Source: Halonatronum saccharophilum DSM 13868 (GTDB taxonomy: Bacteria > Bacillota > Halanaerobiia > Halobacteroidales > Halobacteroidaceae). From it: a stretch of 64,000 nucleotides of DNA. The notes under the pieces were generated by a model, which saw nothing but the letters and a program-made list of their open reading frames with translations, did no database searches and was not told the origin of the DNA. Positions 34,253 to 43,885 of the stretch are shown here, one piece after another; within the stretch, counting starts at the first letter, position 1, and the number at the start of each line of letters is the position of its first letter. The stretch spans positions 171,344 through 235,343 of the forward strand of contig NZ_KI912091.1 of assembly GCF_000517025.1 (NCBI RefSeq). The letters are read 5' to 3'. The translations under genes and the position numbers were made by a program.

Positions 34253-35302
34253 ATGAAGAGAAGATGGACTAAGAGTGTAGAGATGGGTGATGTAAAGATA
34301 GGTGGAGAATCACCTATTTCTATTCAATCTATGACAAATACAGATACTAGAAATATAGAAGAGACTATAGAACAGATTAAAAGTCTAGAAGAGGTTGGAT
34401 GTGAGTTGGTAAGAGTAGCAATACCTGATATGAAAGCTGCTTATAAAGTTGATCAAATCAAAAAAGGAATAGACATTCCTTTGATTGCTGATATTCATTT
34501 TGATTATCGTTTGGCTTTAGAGGTTTTAGATAGGGGAATAGATGGTTTGAGAATAAACCCTGGTAACATAGGGAGTGATCAAAAAGTAAAGGTAGTGGCC
34601 CAGAAAGCTTTAGAAAAAGGGGTTCCTATTAGGGTGGGGGTTAATGCAGGTTCTTTGGAAAGAGAATTGTTAGAGAAGTATGGACACCCTAGTGCAGAAG
34701 CTATGGTAGAGAGTGCTTTACGTCATATCAATCTTTTAGAGAAGTTTGATTTTAAGGATATAATCATTTCTCTAAAAGCATCTAAAGTCTCTACTACTTT
34801 AAAAGCTTATAAGTTGATTAGCAAGAAGATTGATTACCCATTACATGTAGGCATAACTGAAGCAGGAACTCTTAAGTCTGGGACTATCAAATCAGCAGTT
34901 GGGATAGGAGCAATTTTGGCCCAAGGTCTAGGTGATACAATTAGAGTTTCTTTAACAGGTGATCCAGTTGAAGAGATTTATGTTGCTAAGGAGATACTTA
35001 AGTCATTAGGTCTAAGGAAGGGTGGAGTAGAAATCATTTCTTGTCCTACCTGTGGAAGATGCGAGATTGACTTAGTGAGTGTAGCTAATCGAGTTGAAGC
35101 TAAGATTGTTGATTTAGATAAAGATATAGAGGTAGCTATTATGGGTTGTGTGGTAAATGGCCCTGGTGAAGCTAGGGAGGCTGACTTAGGAATTGCTGGT
35201 GGTAAGAATATGGGTCTTTTATTCAAAAAAGGTGAGATTCTCAAAAAAGTAGCCGGCGAAAATTTAGTAGAAGAGTTATTAAACGAGATAGAGAAGTTTT
35301 AG
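34253..35302 (+). CDS. ispG: HMBDP synthase (flavodoxin-dependent)
   Basis: 349 residues. TIM-barrel opening SIQSMTNTDTRNIEETIEQI, ADIHFDYRLALEVLDRG, LRINPGNIG. The 4Fe-4S cysteines sit in SCPTCGRCEIDL and GCVVNGPGEAREADLG. It makes hydroxymethylbutenyl diphosphate in the MEP pathway, with dxr 2.3 kb upstream. ATG 34253 is preferred (AGGTGA 9 bases upstream); GTG 34247 is possible. Confidence 0.96.
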   Translation: MKRRWTKSVEMGDVKIGGESPISIQSMTNTDTRNIEETIEQIKSLEEVGCELVRVAIPDMKAAYKVDQIKKGIDIPLIADIHFDYRLALEVLDRGIDGLRINPGNIGSDQKVKVVAQKALEKGVPIRVGVNAGSLERELLEKYGHPSAEAMVESALRHINLLEKFDFKDIIISLKASKVSTTLKAYKLISKKIDYPLHVGITEAGTLKSGTIKSAVGIGAILAQGLGDTIRVSLTGDPVEEIYVAKEILKSLGLRKGGVEIISCPTCGRCEIDLVSVANRVEAKIVDLDKDIEVAIMGCVVNGPGEAREADLGIAGGKNMGLLFKKGEILKKVAGENLVEELLNEIEKF

Positions 35303-35388
35303 TTTTATCTTATATTCTTCTTAGATTGACATAGTAGGCTAGAGTTGATAAAATTTAAAAGCTATTGATGATATGATGAATAAATATA

Positions 35389-35570
35389 GTAATAAAGTGG
35401 CACTTTCGTGCCACTAGTAATGGGTAATGAGTGAAGAGTAATGAGTAAAGTCAAAATCTCAAAACCTCTTATAAGTCTTAGGGAACAAAGGGGTTTCTGT
35501 TTTCTTAAGGTTTTACCCATTACTCATTACTGATTACTCATCACCAGTAATAAAGCTACGCTTTATTACT
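35389..35570. repeat. heptad-arm palindrome D (AGTAATG) with border hairpins
   Basis: The left border AGTAATAAAG encloses GTGGCAC/GTGCCAC (35397-35414), followed by heptads AGTAATG, GGTAATG, AGTGAAG, AGTAATG, AGTAAAG to 35450. The right arm (35511-35546), read backwards, is GGTGATG, AGTAATC, AGTAATG, AGTAATG, GGTAAAACC. It ends in the border hairpin AGTAATAAAGC/GCTTTATTACT (to 35570). It fills most of the 309-base ispG-proS gap. No T-box or promoter is clear. Confidence 0.75.
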
Positions 35571-35611
35571 ATAAATTTAAGTATGTAAATATACGAAGGA
35601 GGATTTATCTT

Positions 35612-37315
35612 ATGAAAATGTCAAAGATGTACATACCAACTTTAAAAGAAACTCCAGCTGATGCTGAGGTTATAAGTCATAAGCTTATGCTAAGGGCTGG
35701 GATGATGAGAAGGTTAGGGTCGGGGGTATATACATACTTACCATTAGGATATAAGGTTATTAGAAAGTTTGAAGAGATAGTCAGAGAAGAGATGAATAAT
35801 TCAGGGGCTTTAGAGGTCTTATTACCAGCTCTACAGCCTGTAGAGTTATGGGATGAGTCAGGTAGGCTACAAAATTATGGTCCGGAATTGATGAGGTTAA
35901 AGGATAGACATAATCGTGACTTTGCTTTAGGGCCAACACATGAGGAGGTTATCACCGATCTTGTTAGAGATGAAGTTAGATCATATAAGGATCTTCCCTT
36001 AAATTTATATCAGATACAAAGCAAATATAGAGATGAGATTAGACCGCGTTTTGGAGTTTTAAGAGGAAGAGAATTTATAATGAAGGATGCTTATAGCTTT
36101 GATGTAGATGAAGCTGCTTTAGAAGAAAGCTACCAAACTATGTATGATGCATATACCAAAATCTTCTCAAGATGTGGCTTAGACTTTAGACCTGTAGAGG
36201 CTGACACTGGTTCGATAGGAGGAGAGGGGTCTCATGAATTTATGGTTTTAGCTGATGCAGGAGAGGATATAGTAGTTTATTGTGAAGAGTGCGATTATGC
36301 AGCTAATTTAGAGTTGGCTAAAGCTAAAGTAGAAGCTAATGGATTTAATGAAGACTCTTTAGAGTTGGAATTAGTTGATACACCAGAAGCTTCTACAATA
36401 GAGGAGTTGGTTGAATCTTTAGATCTTCCAGCCCATAAGATGATTAAAGCTCTTTTATTCAAAGGTGAAGATGAATTGATCTTGGCCTTGGTAAGGGGTG
36501 ACTATGAGGTTAATGAGATTAAATTAACGAATTTATTAGACCTAAACAATTTAGAGTTGGCTAGTGAAGAAGATTATGATGGTTTAAATACTGTTAAAGG
36601 CTTTACTGGACCTATAGGTATTAAGGAAGTTAAAGTTATAGCAGATGAACTTGTAATGGATATAGTAAATGGGGCTTCAGGAGGTAACAAAGAAGATAAG
36701 CACTATTTAAATGTTAATCCTGAGCGTGATTTTGAAGTTGAATTGGTAGGAGATATTAGAGAGGTTAGAGAGGGTGATCAGTGCTTACACTGTGAAGGTG
36801 AGCTTAAATTAACACCTGGTATTGAGGTTGGTCAGGTCTTTAAGTTAGGTAAGAAGTATAGTGAGCCACTAGGAGCTACCTTCTTAGATGAAAACGGTAA
36901 AGCTCAAACTATGGTTATGGGATGTTATGGAATTGGTATTACTAGGACTATTGCAGCCACAATTGAACAAAATAGTGATGAATATGGAATTAAGTGGCCT
37001 AAGGCGTTGGCCCCATATATGGTAGAAATATTACTTATGGGTAAAAATGATGAAGTCTTAGAAGAAGGAGAAAGGGTATATGAAGAGCTAAAGGAATCAG
37101 GCATAGATACTCTCTTAGATGATAGAAAAGAACGAGCTGGTGTTAAGTTTAATGATGCTGATCTAATTGGATGTCCTATTCGTATAACTTTAGGAGCACG
37201 TTCTTTGAAAGCAGGTAAGTTAGAAGTTAAGCTTAGACAGACAGGGGAAGAGTTAGAGATTGATCTTGAAAATTGTTTGTCATCAATTAAGAAGATAATA
37301 AAAGGCCTAAATTAA
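35612..37315 (+). CDS. proS: prolyl-tRNA synthetase
   Basis: 567 residues, class II. Motif 1 region LRAGMMRRLGSGVYTYLPLG, motif 2 KYRDEIRPRFGVLRGREFIMKDAYSF, motif 3 MGCYGIGITRTIAA. The editing (INS) insertion spans about residues 230-400, and the anticodon domain ends the protein. It is the bacterial (long) type. GAAGGAGG at about 35596 fits ATG 35612. The gene follows ispG as in many Clostridia. Confidence 0.97.
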   Translation: MKMSKMYIPTLKETPADAEVISHKLMLRAGMMRRLGSGVYTYLPLGYKVIRKFEEIVREEMNNSGALEVLLPALQPVELWDESGRLQNYGPELMRLKDRHNRDFALGPTHEEVITDLVRDEVRSYKDLPLNLYQIQSKYRDEIRPRFGVLRGREFIMKDAYSFDVDEAALEESYQTMYDAYTKIFSRCGLDFRPVEADTGSIGGEGSHEFMVLADAGEDIVVYCEECDYAANLELAKAKVEANGFNEDSLELELVDTPEASTIEELVESLDLPAHKMIKALLFKGEDELILALVRGDYEVNEIKLTNLLDLNNLELASEEDYDGLNTVKGFTGPIGIKEVKVIADELVMDIVNGASGGNKEDKHYLNVNPERDFEVELVGDIREVREGDQCLHCEGELKLTPGIEVGQVFKLGKKYSEPLGATFLDENGKAQTMVMGCYGIGITRTIAATIEQNSDEYGIKWPKALAPYMVEILLMGKNDEVLEEGERVYEELKESGIDTLLDDRKERAGVKFNDADLIGCPIRITLGARSLKAGKLEVKLRQTGEELEIDLENCLSSIKKIIKGLN

Positions 37316-37335
37316 AATTAGGGAGTTGAGCTAAA

Positions 37336-37977
37336 ATGCAAATTACTGCTGTGATTCCAGCCTATAATGAAGAGGATACTATTGAGGGTGTTGTAAATCA
37401 AGTTGGGAATCACAAACTTATAGATAAGGTGATTGTAGTAAGTGATGGGTCTATCGATGATACTGCTCAGATAGCTTCTCAAGCAGGTGCCCAGGTGATA
37501 GCGTTAAAAGAAAATAGAGGTAAAGGAGCAGCTATGAGGATTGGAGTTGATAGGTCTAAAGGAGATATAATCTTATTTTTAGATGCTGATCTATTAGGTT
37601 TACAAGAGGAGCATATTAACTCTTTGATCCTTCCTTTACTTGATGATGATATTCAGATGAGTATAGGTATCTTTGATGATGGAAGAATTCTAACAGACTT
37701 AGCTCAGAAGATAGCACCTTTTTTATCGGGACAAAGGGCAGTAAAGCGTAATTTAGTAGATCAAATTCCTCACTTAGAGATGACAGATTTTGGTGTAGAG
37801 GTTGCTTTAACTAGATATATAAATAATAATGATATTAAATATGAGAAGGTAAGGTTGAAAGATTTATCCCATGTAATGAAAGAGGAGAAATTAGGCTTAG
37901 TCAAAGGTTTTTCTGCAAGACTTAAAATGTATTGGGATATATTAAAGGAGATACCAAGAAGAGAGAAGGTAAGATAA
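37336..37977 (+). CDS. GT2-family glycosyltransferase
   Basis: 213 residues, GT-A fold: ITAVIPAYNEEDTIEGVV at the N-terminus, VVSDGSIDDTAQIA, ENRGKGAAMRIGVD, and the metal/nucleotide motif LFLDADLLGL. It is short, without a membrane segment, so a cytoplasmic sugar transferase (GpgS- or dolichol-phosphate-mannose-synthase-like) is possible. Acceptor unknown. Its stop codon is the first base-pair region of a strong terminator. Confidence 0.8.
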   Translation: MQITAVIPAYNEEDTIEGVVNQVGNHKLIDKVIVVSDGSIDDTAQIASQAGAQVIALKENRGKGAAMRIGVDRSKGDIILFLDADLLGLQEEHINSLILPLLDDDIQMSIGIFDDGRILTDLAQKIAPFLSGQRAVKRNLVDQIPHLEMTDFGVEVALTRYINNNDIKYEKVRLKDLSHVMKEEKLGLVKGFSARLKMYWDILKEIPRREKVR

Positions 37978-38016
37978 AATTATACTGTTATCCTTAAGGG
38001 TAACAGTATAATTTTT
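37976..38016 (+). terminator. terminator after the GT2 gene
   Basis: An 18-bp stem (AAAATTATACTGTTATCC with its complement; one G-T) around TTAA and a TTTTT tail. It begins within the stop codon of the glycosyltransferase gene. Being A-T flanked it could act in both directions. Confidence 0.9.
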
Positions 38017-38030
38017 AGGGGGGAGAGCCT

Positions 38031-38699
38031 ATGGATGATAAAGAAATAGTGTTAAGATTGGTTTTATCTTGTTTATTAGGTGGTTTAATTGGTTTAGAGA
38101 GAGAAAGAAGTTCGCGGCCAGCGGGCTTTAGAACTAATATTTTAGTATCTATAGGTTCTACTCTGATGATGATTGTTTCGTTAAATGTAGCTTTAATTTT
38201 TGATACTGGTCGGGCTGATCCTGGAAGAATTGCAGCTCAAGTTGTGACTGGGGTTGGTTTTTTAGGTGCAGGTACTATTATTCGAGAAGGTTTTTCTGTA
38301 AAGGGCTTAACGACTGCTGCTGGTTTATGGGCTGTTTCAGGTATTGGATTGGCTTTGGGAGCTGGGTTTTACCTTAGTGCTATAACTGCTACTATATTGG
38401 TGATCCTTACATTAACTTTATTAGCAAGAGTTGAAAATAATATAATGAATATAAATAAGGTATATTTATTTAGAATAAAAACTCTTGATCGGTCTGGGGT
38501 CTTAGGTAAGGTAGGATCTATCTTTGGAGATTATAATATAAGTATTAGAGATATTAGTATAGAGCACTGTTATGATGATCCAAGTATTTATATTAATTTC
38601 AAGGTAAAGAAGCCTCGAGATGCTAAAGTTAACAATTTATTTTCGATATTAAATGAAGTTGAGGGTATAAAGGAAGTACAAATTAGAGAGGTAGATTGA
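38031..38699 (+). CDS. MgtC/SapB-family membrane protein
   Basis: 222 residues. Four to five membrane helices in the first 125 residues carry the family motifs LGGLIGLERERSSRPAGFRT, GVGFLGAGTIIREG and GLTTAAGLWAVSGIGLALG. The C-terminal part (about 140-222) is an ACT-like soluble domain. MgtC proteins act in magnesium stress and ATP-synthase control in pathogens; a regulator of ion homeostasis is likely here. AGGGGGGAGA precedes ATG 38031. The last bases overlap the polC ribosome-site region. Confidence 0.85.
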   Translation: MDDKEIVLRLVLSCLLGGLIGLERERSSRPAGFRTNILVSIGSTLMMIVSLNVALIFDTGRADPGRIAAQVVTGVGFLGAGTIIREGFSVKGLTTAAGLWAVSGIGLALGAGFYLSAITATILVILTLTLLARVENNIMNINKVYLFRIKTLDRSGVLGKVGSIFGDYNISIRDISIEHCYDDPSIYINFKVKKPRDAKVNNLFSILNEVEGIKEVQIREVD

Positions 38700-38713
38700 A
38701 GGAGCGATTGCTT

Positions 38714-41700
38714 ATGTCAAAGGCTATAATCAAGCCTAAAGATAATAATCTATTTAAAGACAAACTGCTAAATAGACTAACAGATTTACCTCATTTAACT
38801 AAGTTGATTAGATTTAATCAGATAGAGGTAGATGTTGATAAAAATGAATTAAAGATTGGTGTAAAATGTCCTAAAGGTTTGAGTATAGAAAAGGATCTTG
38901 ATGCTTTAGGAAAAGAGGTATTCTCATCTAATAGTTTTGAGTATAAGATAAAATATTATGATTCAAAAGTGCCTTTAGAAGGTGGTTTAAAAGAAGATTG
39001 GGAAGATATAATAAGTAGAGTAAGAAAGGAAGTTCCTCAAACTAATGGTTGGTTATCGTTATCTCGATGGAGCTTGGTTGATAATAAATTATTAGTTGAA
39101 GTTAAGAATAAAGTTGCTATTGAGGCATTAGAGAAAAAGGGTTGTAATACTATATTCCAAAGGATAATAGAAGAGGAATATAATAAAAGAGTTAAGGTTG
39201 ATTTTAAGGTTGGGAATTTTAAAGAAGAGCTAGATAAGATTGAATCTGAGAGGGCCAAAGAAGATAGTGATTATATGGATAGTCTTATTGCTTCTTATTC
39301 GAAAAGAGAATCTTCAGGAGGGGCTATAAAAGGTAATTCTAATTCTTCGGGTATATGGTTAGGGAAGAAGATTACTAATGAACCTACTTCTATAAAGGAG
39401 ATAGTAGGTGAAGATAATAATGTAACTATAGAAGGTAGGATCTTTGATGTTGATATTAGAGAGTTAAAAAGTGGTAGGAACTTAGTTATCTTTTCAATAA
39501 CAGACAGAGACGATTCTATAACTATTAAGGTCTTTGAGAAACAAGGAGGAGACCTGGCTTCTAATCTCAAAAAAGGCTTAGATGTAAGGGTTAGAGGAAG
39601 AGTACAATATGACAAATATGATCAAGAATTATCGATGATGGCAAATGATATTATGCCTGTTAAAGTAGAGAAGAAGGAAGATGAAGCCCAAGAGAAGAGA
39701 ATTGAGCTTCATCTTCATACAAAGATGAGTGCTATGGATTCTGTCTTAGAGGTTAAAGATGTAATTAATAGAGCAGAAGAATGGGGACATCCTGCAATTG
39801 CTATTACAGACCATGGTGTTGTACAGGCCTTTCCAGATGCTTATAATGCTTCTAAGGGTAAGGATATCAAGGTTATTTATGGAGTGGAAGCTTATCTTGT
39901 TGATGATGGTGAACCTATAATCTTAAATTCAGTAGATAAGAAGATAGAAGAAGAGACCTTTGTTGTCTTTGATCTAGAGACTACCGGTTTTAACCCCCAT
40001 AAGAATGAAATTATAGAGGTTGGGGCTGTTAAGATTAAAGGTGGAAAGATAATTGATGAATATCAGACCTTTGTCGATCCAAAGAGGAAGATTCCTAATA
40101 AGATTATTGAATTAACAGGTATAAAGGATAGTATGGTCCAAGGAGCACCTTCGATAGATGAAGTTATGGAAGAGTTTATGGAATTTTCAGGAGATGCTAC
40201 TTTGGTAGCTCATAATCTGCCCTTTGATTTAGGTTTTATTGATGATAAGCTTTTAAAGTTAGGAAAGAATAAAGCTTCTAACCCTGCCTTGGATACTTTG
40301 AGTTTATCTAGGGCATTACTTCCCCAGATGAAGAGTTATAAATTAAATAAGTTGGTTAAAAGGTTTAATAAGAATTTAGAAAATCATCATCGAGCCATCG
40401 ATGATGCCAAGGTAACTGGAGAGATATTCTTAGAGCTGATTTCATTAATGGAAGAAGAGAAGGTGCTTAACTTAAAGGAGATCAATAGGCTAACTAGTGA
40501 GATAGATTATAAGAGGGTCTATCCTTATCATACAACCTTGTTAGTTAAGAATCAGATAGGGTTAAAGAATTTATATAAGTTGGTCTCTAAAGCTCATATT
40601 GATAATTTCCATCGAGTGCCTAGAATACTAAAAAGTGATCTGTTGGCCCATAAAGAAGGGTTAATGATTGGATCAGCTTGTGAGGCGGGCCAACTATATA
40701 AAGAAGTTTTAAAAGGAAAGCCTGATAACGAACTTGAGAAATTGGCCAAGTTTTATGACTATTTAGAGATTCAACCTATTGGAAACAATAAGTTCTTGTT
40801 AGAGAAGGGAGAGGTCAATTCTCTTGAAGAACTTAGGGATATAAATAAAAAGATATATCAATTAGGGAAGAAGTTAGGAAAACCTGTTGTTGCAGCAGGA
40901 GATGTTCATTTCCTTGATCCAGAAGATAGTATTTATCGTCAGGTTTTAATGGAAGGGCAGGGCTTTGATGATGCTGCTGATCAGGCTCCTCTTTACTTTA
41001 GAACAACTCAGGAGATGTTAGATGAATTCTCTTACTTTGGAGAAGAGGTAGCTAAAGAGCTGGTTATAGATACACCAAAGGAGATAGCAGATAGCATTGA
41101 AGAGGTTGAAATAATTCCTGATAAACTATTTACTCCAACTATAGATGGGGCAGATGAAGAAGTTAGAAAGATGGCCTATGAAAAGGCTAGGCAATGGTAT
41201 GGAGATGATCTTCCAAAGTTAGTAGAGGAGCGTTTAGAAAGAGAGTTGAATTCAATTATAGGTAATGGATATGCTGTTATCTACTTAACCTCTCATAAGT
41301 TGGTTAAGAAATCTTTAGATGATGGCTACTTGGTAGGTTCTAGAGGGTCGGTTGGGTCTTCCTTTGCTGCTACTATGACAGAAATAACAGAGGTTAACCC
41401 CCTTCCTCCACACTATAGGTGTAGTTGTAAATATTCAGAGTTTATTACTGATGGTTCTGTAGGGGTAGGGGTTGATTTGGAGGATAAGAAATGTCCTGAA
41501 TGTGGAGAAGAATTGATAAAGGATGGTTTTGATATTCCTTTTGAAGTCTTCTTAGGATTTAAAGGTGATAAGGTTCCAGATATTGACCTTAACTTCTCTG
41601 GGGAGTATCAACCAAATGTTCATAAGTATACAGAAACTCTCTTTGGGAAAGACTATGTATATAGAGCAGGAACCATATCCACAATTGCTGATCGGACTGC

Positions 41701-43003
41701 TTATGGTTTCGTTAAAGGTCATATGGAGGATAATGGTCTTGTATTAAGAAAGGCAGAGGTCAATAGGTTGGTTGGAGGATGTACTGGTGTTAAGAGAACT
41801 ACTGGGCAGCATCCTGGTGGTCAGATTGTTGTTCCATCTGATATGGAGATTTATGATTTTACTCCAATCCAAAAGCCAGCCAATGATATGAAGACTGAGA
41901 CATTGACAACCCATTTTGATTTCCATTCAATCCATGATAATCTCTTAAAACTTGATATACTAGGGCATGATGATCCGACCAGTATTAGGATGCTTCAGGA
42001 TTTAACCGGAATCGAACCAAAGGATATTCCTTTAGATGATTCTGATACTATGGGGATATTCTCTAGCATAAAGCCTTTAGGTATCAGTGAAGAAGAGGTT
42101 GGGGTAAAGCTTGGGACTTTAGGTATACCTGAGTTTGGAACCTCTTTTGTAAGAGGAATGTTAAGAGAAACTCGTCCTACAACATTAGCTGAGTTGATAA
42201 GGATAAGTGGTCTCTCTCATGGTACCGATGTTTGGTTGAACAATGCCCAAGATTTCATTAAGGCTGGGGTAGCAGAGTTATCTGAAGTTATTTCGGTACG
42301 CGATGATATTATGAATTATTTAATCCATAAAGGGTTAGAGCCTTCAACGGCTTTTTGGATTATGGAGCATGTTCGTAAGGGTAAAGGACTAACAGCAGAA
42401 GAAGAGGAGCTTATGAGAGAGAATAAGGTTCCAGATTGGTACATTGAGTCTTGTAAGAGGATTAAATATATGTTCCCAAAGGCCCATGCTGCTGCTTATG
42501 TAATGATGGCTTTTAGAATTGCTTATTTCAAGGTGCATCACCCTAAGGCTTTTTATAATACTTATTTTACAATCAAGGCTTCTGACTTTGATGCTCAGAT
42601 TGTATTAAATGGAAGAGAGTTTATTGAAAAGAAGGTAAGTGAGATTAAAGCTAAAGGAAATGATGCAACAGCAAAGGATAAGAATACCTTAACTGTCTTG
42701 GAGATTGTATTAGAAGCTATGGCAAGAGGTATAGAATTTACGAAGGTGGATATATATAAGTCTAAGGCTAAAGAGTTTCAAATTGATGAAAACGGTCTGT
42801 TGTTACCACCTTTAATCAGCCTTCAAGGCTTAGGTGATAGTGCAGCACAGAATCTAGTTGAGGTTCGTAAAGGGAAAGAGTTTACTTCAATTGAAGATCT
42901 AAGTAATCAAGCCTCTCTTAGTAAGACTGTTATTGAGGTTATGAAAGAGCATGGTTCCTTAGATGGTTTACCCGAGACCAATCAATTGTCTCTCTTTGGT
43001 TAA
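38714..43003 (+). CDS. polC: DNA polymerase III alpha subunit, PolC type
   Basis: 1429 residues, Gram-positive PolC. An N-terminal domain and OB fold precede a PHP domain (IELHLHTKMSAMDSV, about residue 330), which is split by the DEDDh proofreading exonuclease (FVVFDLETTGF about 414 to HHRAIDDAKVTGE about 558). A small zinc finger follows (CSCKYS...CPEC, about 902-935), with the catalytic PDIDLNFSG near 954. It ends in a C-terminal clamp-like motif (QLSLFG). This is the replicative polymerase of Firmicutes. ATG 38714 has AAGGAG at 38699-38704. Confidence 0.98.
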   Translation: MSKAIIKPKDNNLFKDKLLNRLTDLPHLTKLIRFNQIEVDVDKNELKIGVKCPKGLSIEKDLDALGKEVFSSNSFEYKIKYYDSKVPLEGGLKEDWEDIISRVRKEVPQTNGWLSLSRWSLVDNKLLVEVKNKVAIEALEKKGCNTIFQRIIEEEYNKRVKVDFKVGNFKEELDKIESERAKEDSDYMDSLIASYSKRESSGGAIKGNSNSSGIWLGKKITNEPTSIKEIVGEDNNVTIEGRIFDVDIRELKSGRNLVIFSITDRDDSITIKVFEKQGGDLASNLKKGLDVRVRGRVQYDKYDQELSMMANDIMPVKVEKKEDEAQEKRIELHLHTKMSAMDSVLEVKDVINRAEEWGHPAIAITDHGVVQAFPDAYNASKGKDIKVIYGVEAYLVDDGEPIILNSVDKKIEEETFVVFDLETTGFNPHKNEIIEVGAVKIKGGKIIDEYQTFVDPKRKIPNKIIELTGIKDSMVQGAPSIDEVMEEFMEFSGDATLVAHNLPFDLGFIDDKLLKLGKNKASNPALDTLSLSRALLPQMKSYKLNKLVKRFNKNLENHHRAIDDAKVTGEIFLELISLMEEEKVLNLKEINRLTSEIDYKRVYPYHTTLLVKNQIGLKNLYKLVSKAHIDNFHRVPRILKSDLLAHKEGLMIGSACEAGQLYKEVLKGKPDNELEKLAKFYDYLEIQPIGNNKFLLEKGEVNSLEELRDINKKIYQLGKKLGKPVVAAGDVHFLDPEDSIYRQVLMEGQGFDDAADQAPLYFRTTQEMLDEFSYFGEEVAKELVIDTPKEIADSIEEVEIIPDKLFTPTIDGADEEVRKMAYEKARQWYGDDLPKLVEERLERELNSIIGNGYAVIYLTSHKLVKKSLDDGYLVGSRGSVGSSFAATMTEITEVNPLPPHYRCSCKYSEFITDGSVGVGVDLEDKKCPECGEELIKDGFDIPFEVFLGFKGDKVPDIDLNFSGEYQPNVHKYTETLFGKDYVYRAGTISTIADRTAYGFVKGHMEDNGLVLRKAEVNRLVGGCTGVKRTTGQHPGGQIVVPSDMEIYDFTPIQKPANDMKTETLTTHFDFHSIHDNLLKLDILGHDDPTSIRMLQDLTGIEPKDIPLDDSDTMGIFSSIKPLGISEEEVGVKLGTLGIPEFGTSFVRGMLRETRPTTLAELIRISGLSHGTDVWLNNAQDFIKAGVAELSEVISVRDDIMNYLIHKGLEPSTAFWIMEHVRKGKGLTAEEEELMRENKVPDWYIESCKRIKYMFPKAHAAAYVMMAFRIAYFKVHHPKAFYNTYFTIKASDFDAQIVLNGREFIEKKVSEIKAKGNDATAKDKNTLTVLEIVLEAMARGIEFTKVDIYKSKAKEFQIDENGLLLPPLISLQGLGDSAAQNLVEVRKGKEFTSIEDLSNQASLSKTVIEVMKEHGSLDGLPETNQLSLFG

Positions 43004-43066
43004 ATAGGTTGCAAAAGGTTTTATAATATGCTAAAATATAATGAGCATATTAATGATATTTGGTCA

Positions 43067-43099
43067 AAAGAGTGGGTTAAAGCCCACTCTTTACTTTAT
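43067..43099 (+). terminator. terminator after polC
   Basis: AAAGAGTGGG (43067-43076) pairs with CCCACTCTTT (43083-43092), followed by ACTTTAT. It lies 63 bases after the polC stop and ends region 2 of the window. Confidence 0.85.
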
Positions 43100-43301
43100 A
43101 TATTGGCAGCGATTAATAAATTTGCTAATTAGGTCTACAAAGTATTTATCATTTATTGATTCGATAGAAGTTTTGATATAGGATGAATTAGGTATAGGAT
43201 AAAAATAAGAAAATTGGGGATAATTTATATTAAAAAGATAAGGTGAAATAAACCTTAAAGAAAGTTATCTCTTATTTAGGACTGGTTAGAATTGGCCCAG
43301 A

Positions 43302-43359
43302 AGCTTACTGATACTTATTCTCCACTTGGAGAAAAGTGTGGAATAAGTATCAGTAAGCT
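43302..43359 (+). promoter_or_regulatory. long hairpin upstream of rimP
   Basis: AGCTTACTGATACTTATTC (19 bases, 43302-43320) is perfectly repeated in inverse at 43341-43359. The loop contains a second possible hairpin TTCTCC ACTT GGAGAA. There is no T-run. It lies 44 bases before the rimP start in an otherwise featureless stretch (43100-43300 shows no gene), so it is likely a leader or processing structure of the nusA-infB operon. Confidence 0.6.
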
Positions 43360-43403
43360 ATCGGCAAATTAAAGTAAAGGAATTAAAGAAAGGAGGCAGT
43401 AAG

Positions 43404-43862
43404 ATGGGAAGAAAGGTAGAAGAGGTTGTTGAAGTATTGGTAGAGCCAATTGCCAATAGAAATGGTCTAGAATTAGTAGATATTGAGTATAGTAAAGAAG
43501 GGCAGGATTGGATTTTAAGAGTCTTCATTGATAAGAAGGAAGGGGTTTCTTTGGATGATTGTCAAAGTGTGAGTAGAGAGTTAAGTGATATCCTTGATAA
43601 GAAGGATCCTATAGATAAAACTTATTTATTGGAGGTATCATCCCCTGGAATTGATCGTCCATTAAAGAAAGATGAAGATTTCATAAGATTTAGTGGTAGA
43701 AAGGTAGATATATCTACATATGCACCAATTAACGGTGAAAAGAAGTTGAATGGAGAGTTGTTGGGGATTGATGAAGGAAATATTAAGTTAGTTGTAGATG
43801 GAGAAGAGTTAAACATACCTAGGGAAAAGGTTTCTCAGGCTAGGTTAGCTGTAGAGTTTTAG
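43404..43862 (+). CDS. rimP: ribosome maturation factor RimP
   Basis: 152 residues: VVEVLVEPIANRNGLELVDIEY, WILRVFIDKKEGVSLDDCQSVSRELSDILD, YLLEVSSPGIDRPLKK, then an SH3-like C-terminal domain. RimP helps assemble the 30S subunit. AAAGGAGG precedes ATG 43404. It is the first gene of the rimP-nusA-infB-rbfA set. Confidence 0.97.
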   Translation: MGRKVEEVVEVLVEPIANRNGLELVDIEYSKEGQDWILRVFIDKKEGVSLDDCQSVSRELSDILDKKDPIDKTYLLEVSSPGIDRPLKKDEDFIRFSGRKVDISTYAPINGEKKLNGELLGIDEGNIKLVVDGEELNIPREKVSQARLAVEF

Positions 43863-43885
43863 TGATTATTTAAGGAGGAGTTCTT

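Noticed and set aside
35303..35611. T-box riboswitch before proS
   Set aside because: No T-box core (TGGNACCGCG-like) is present; the gap is taken up by repeat D.
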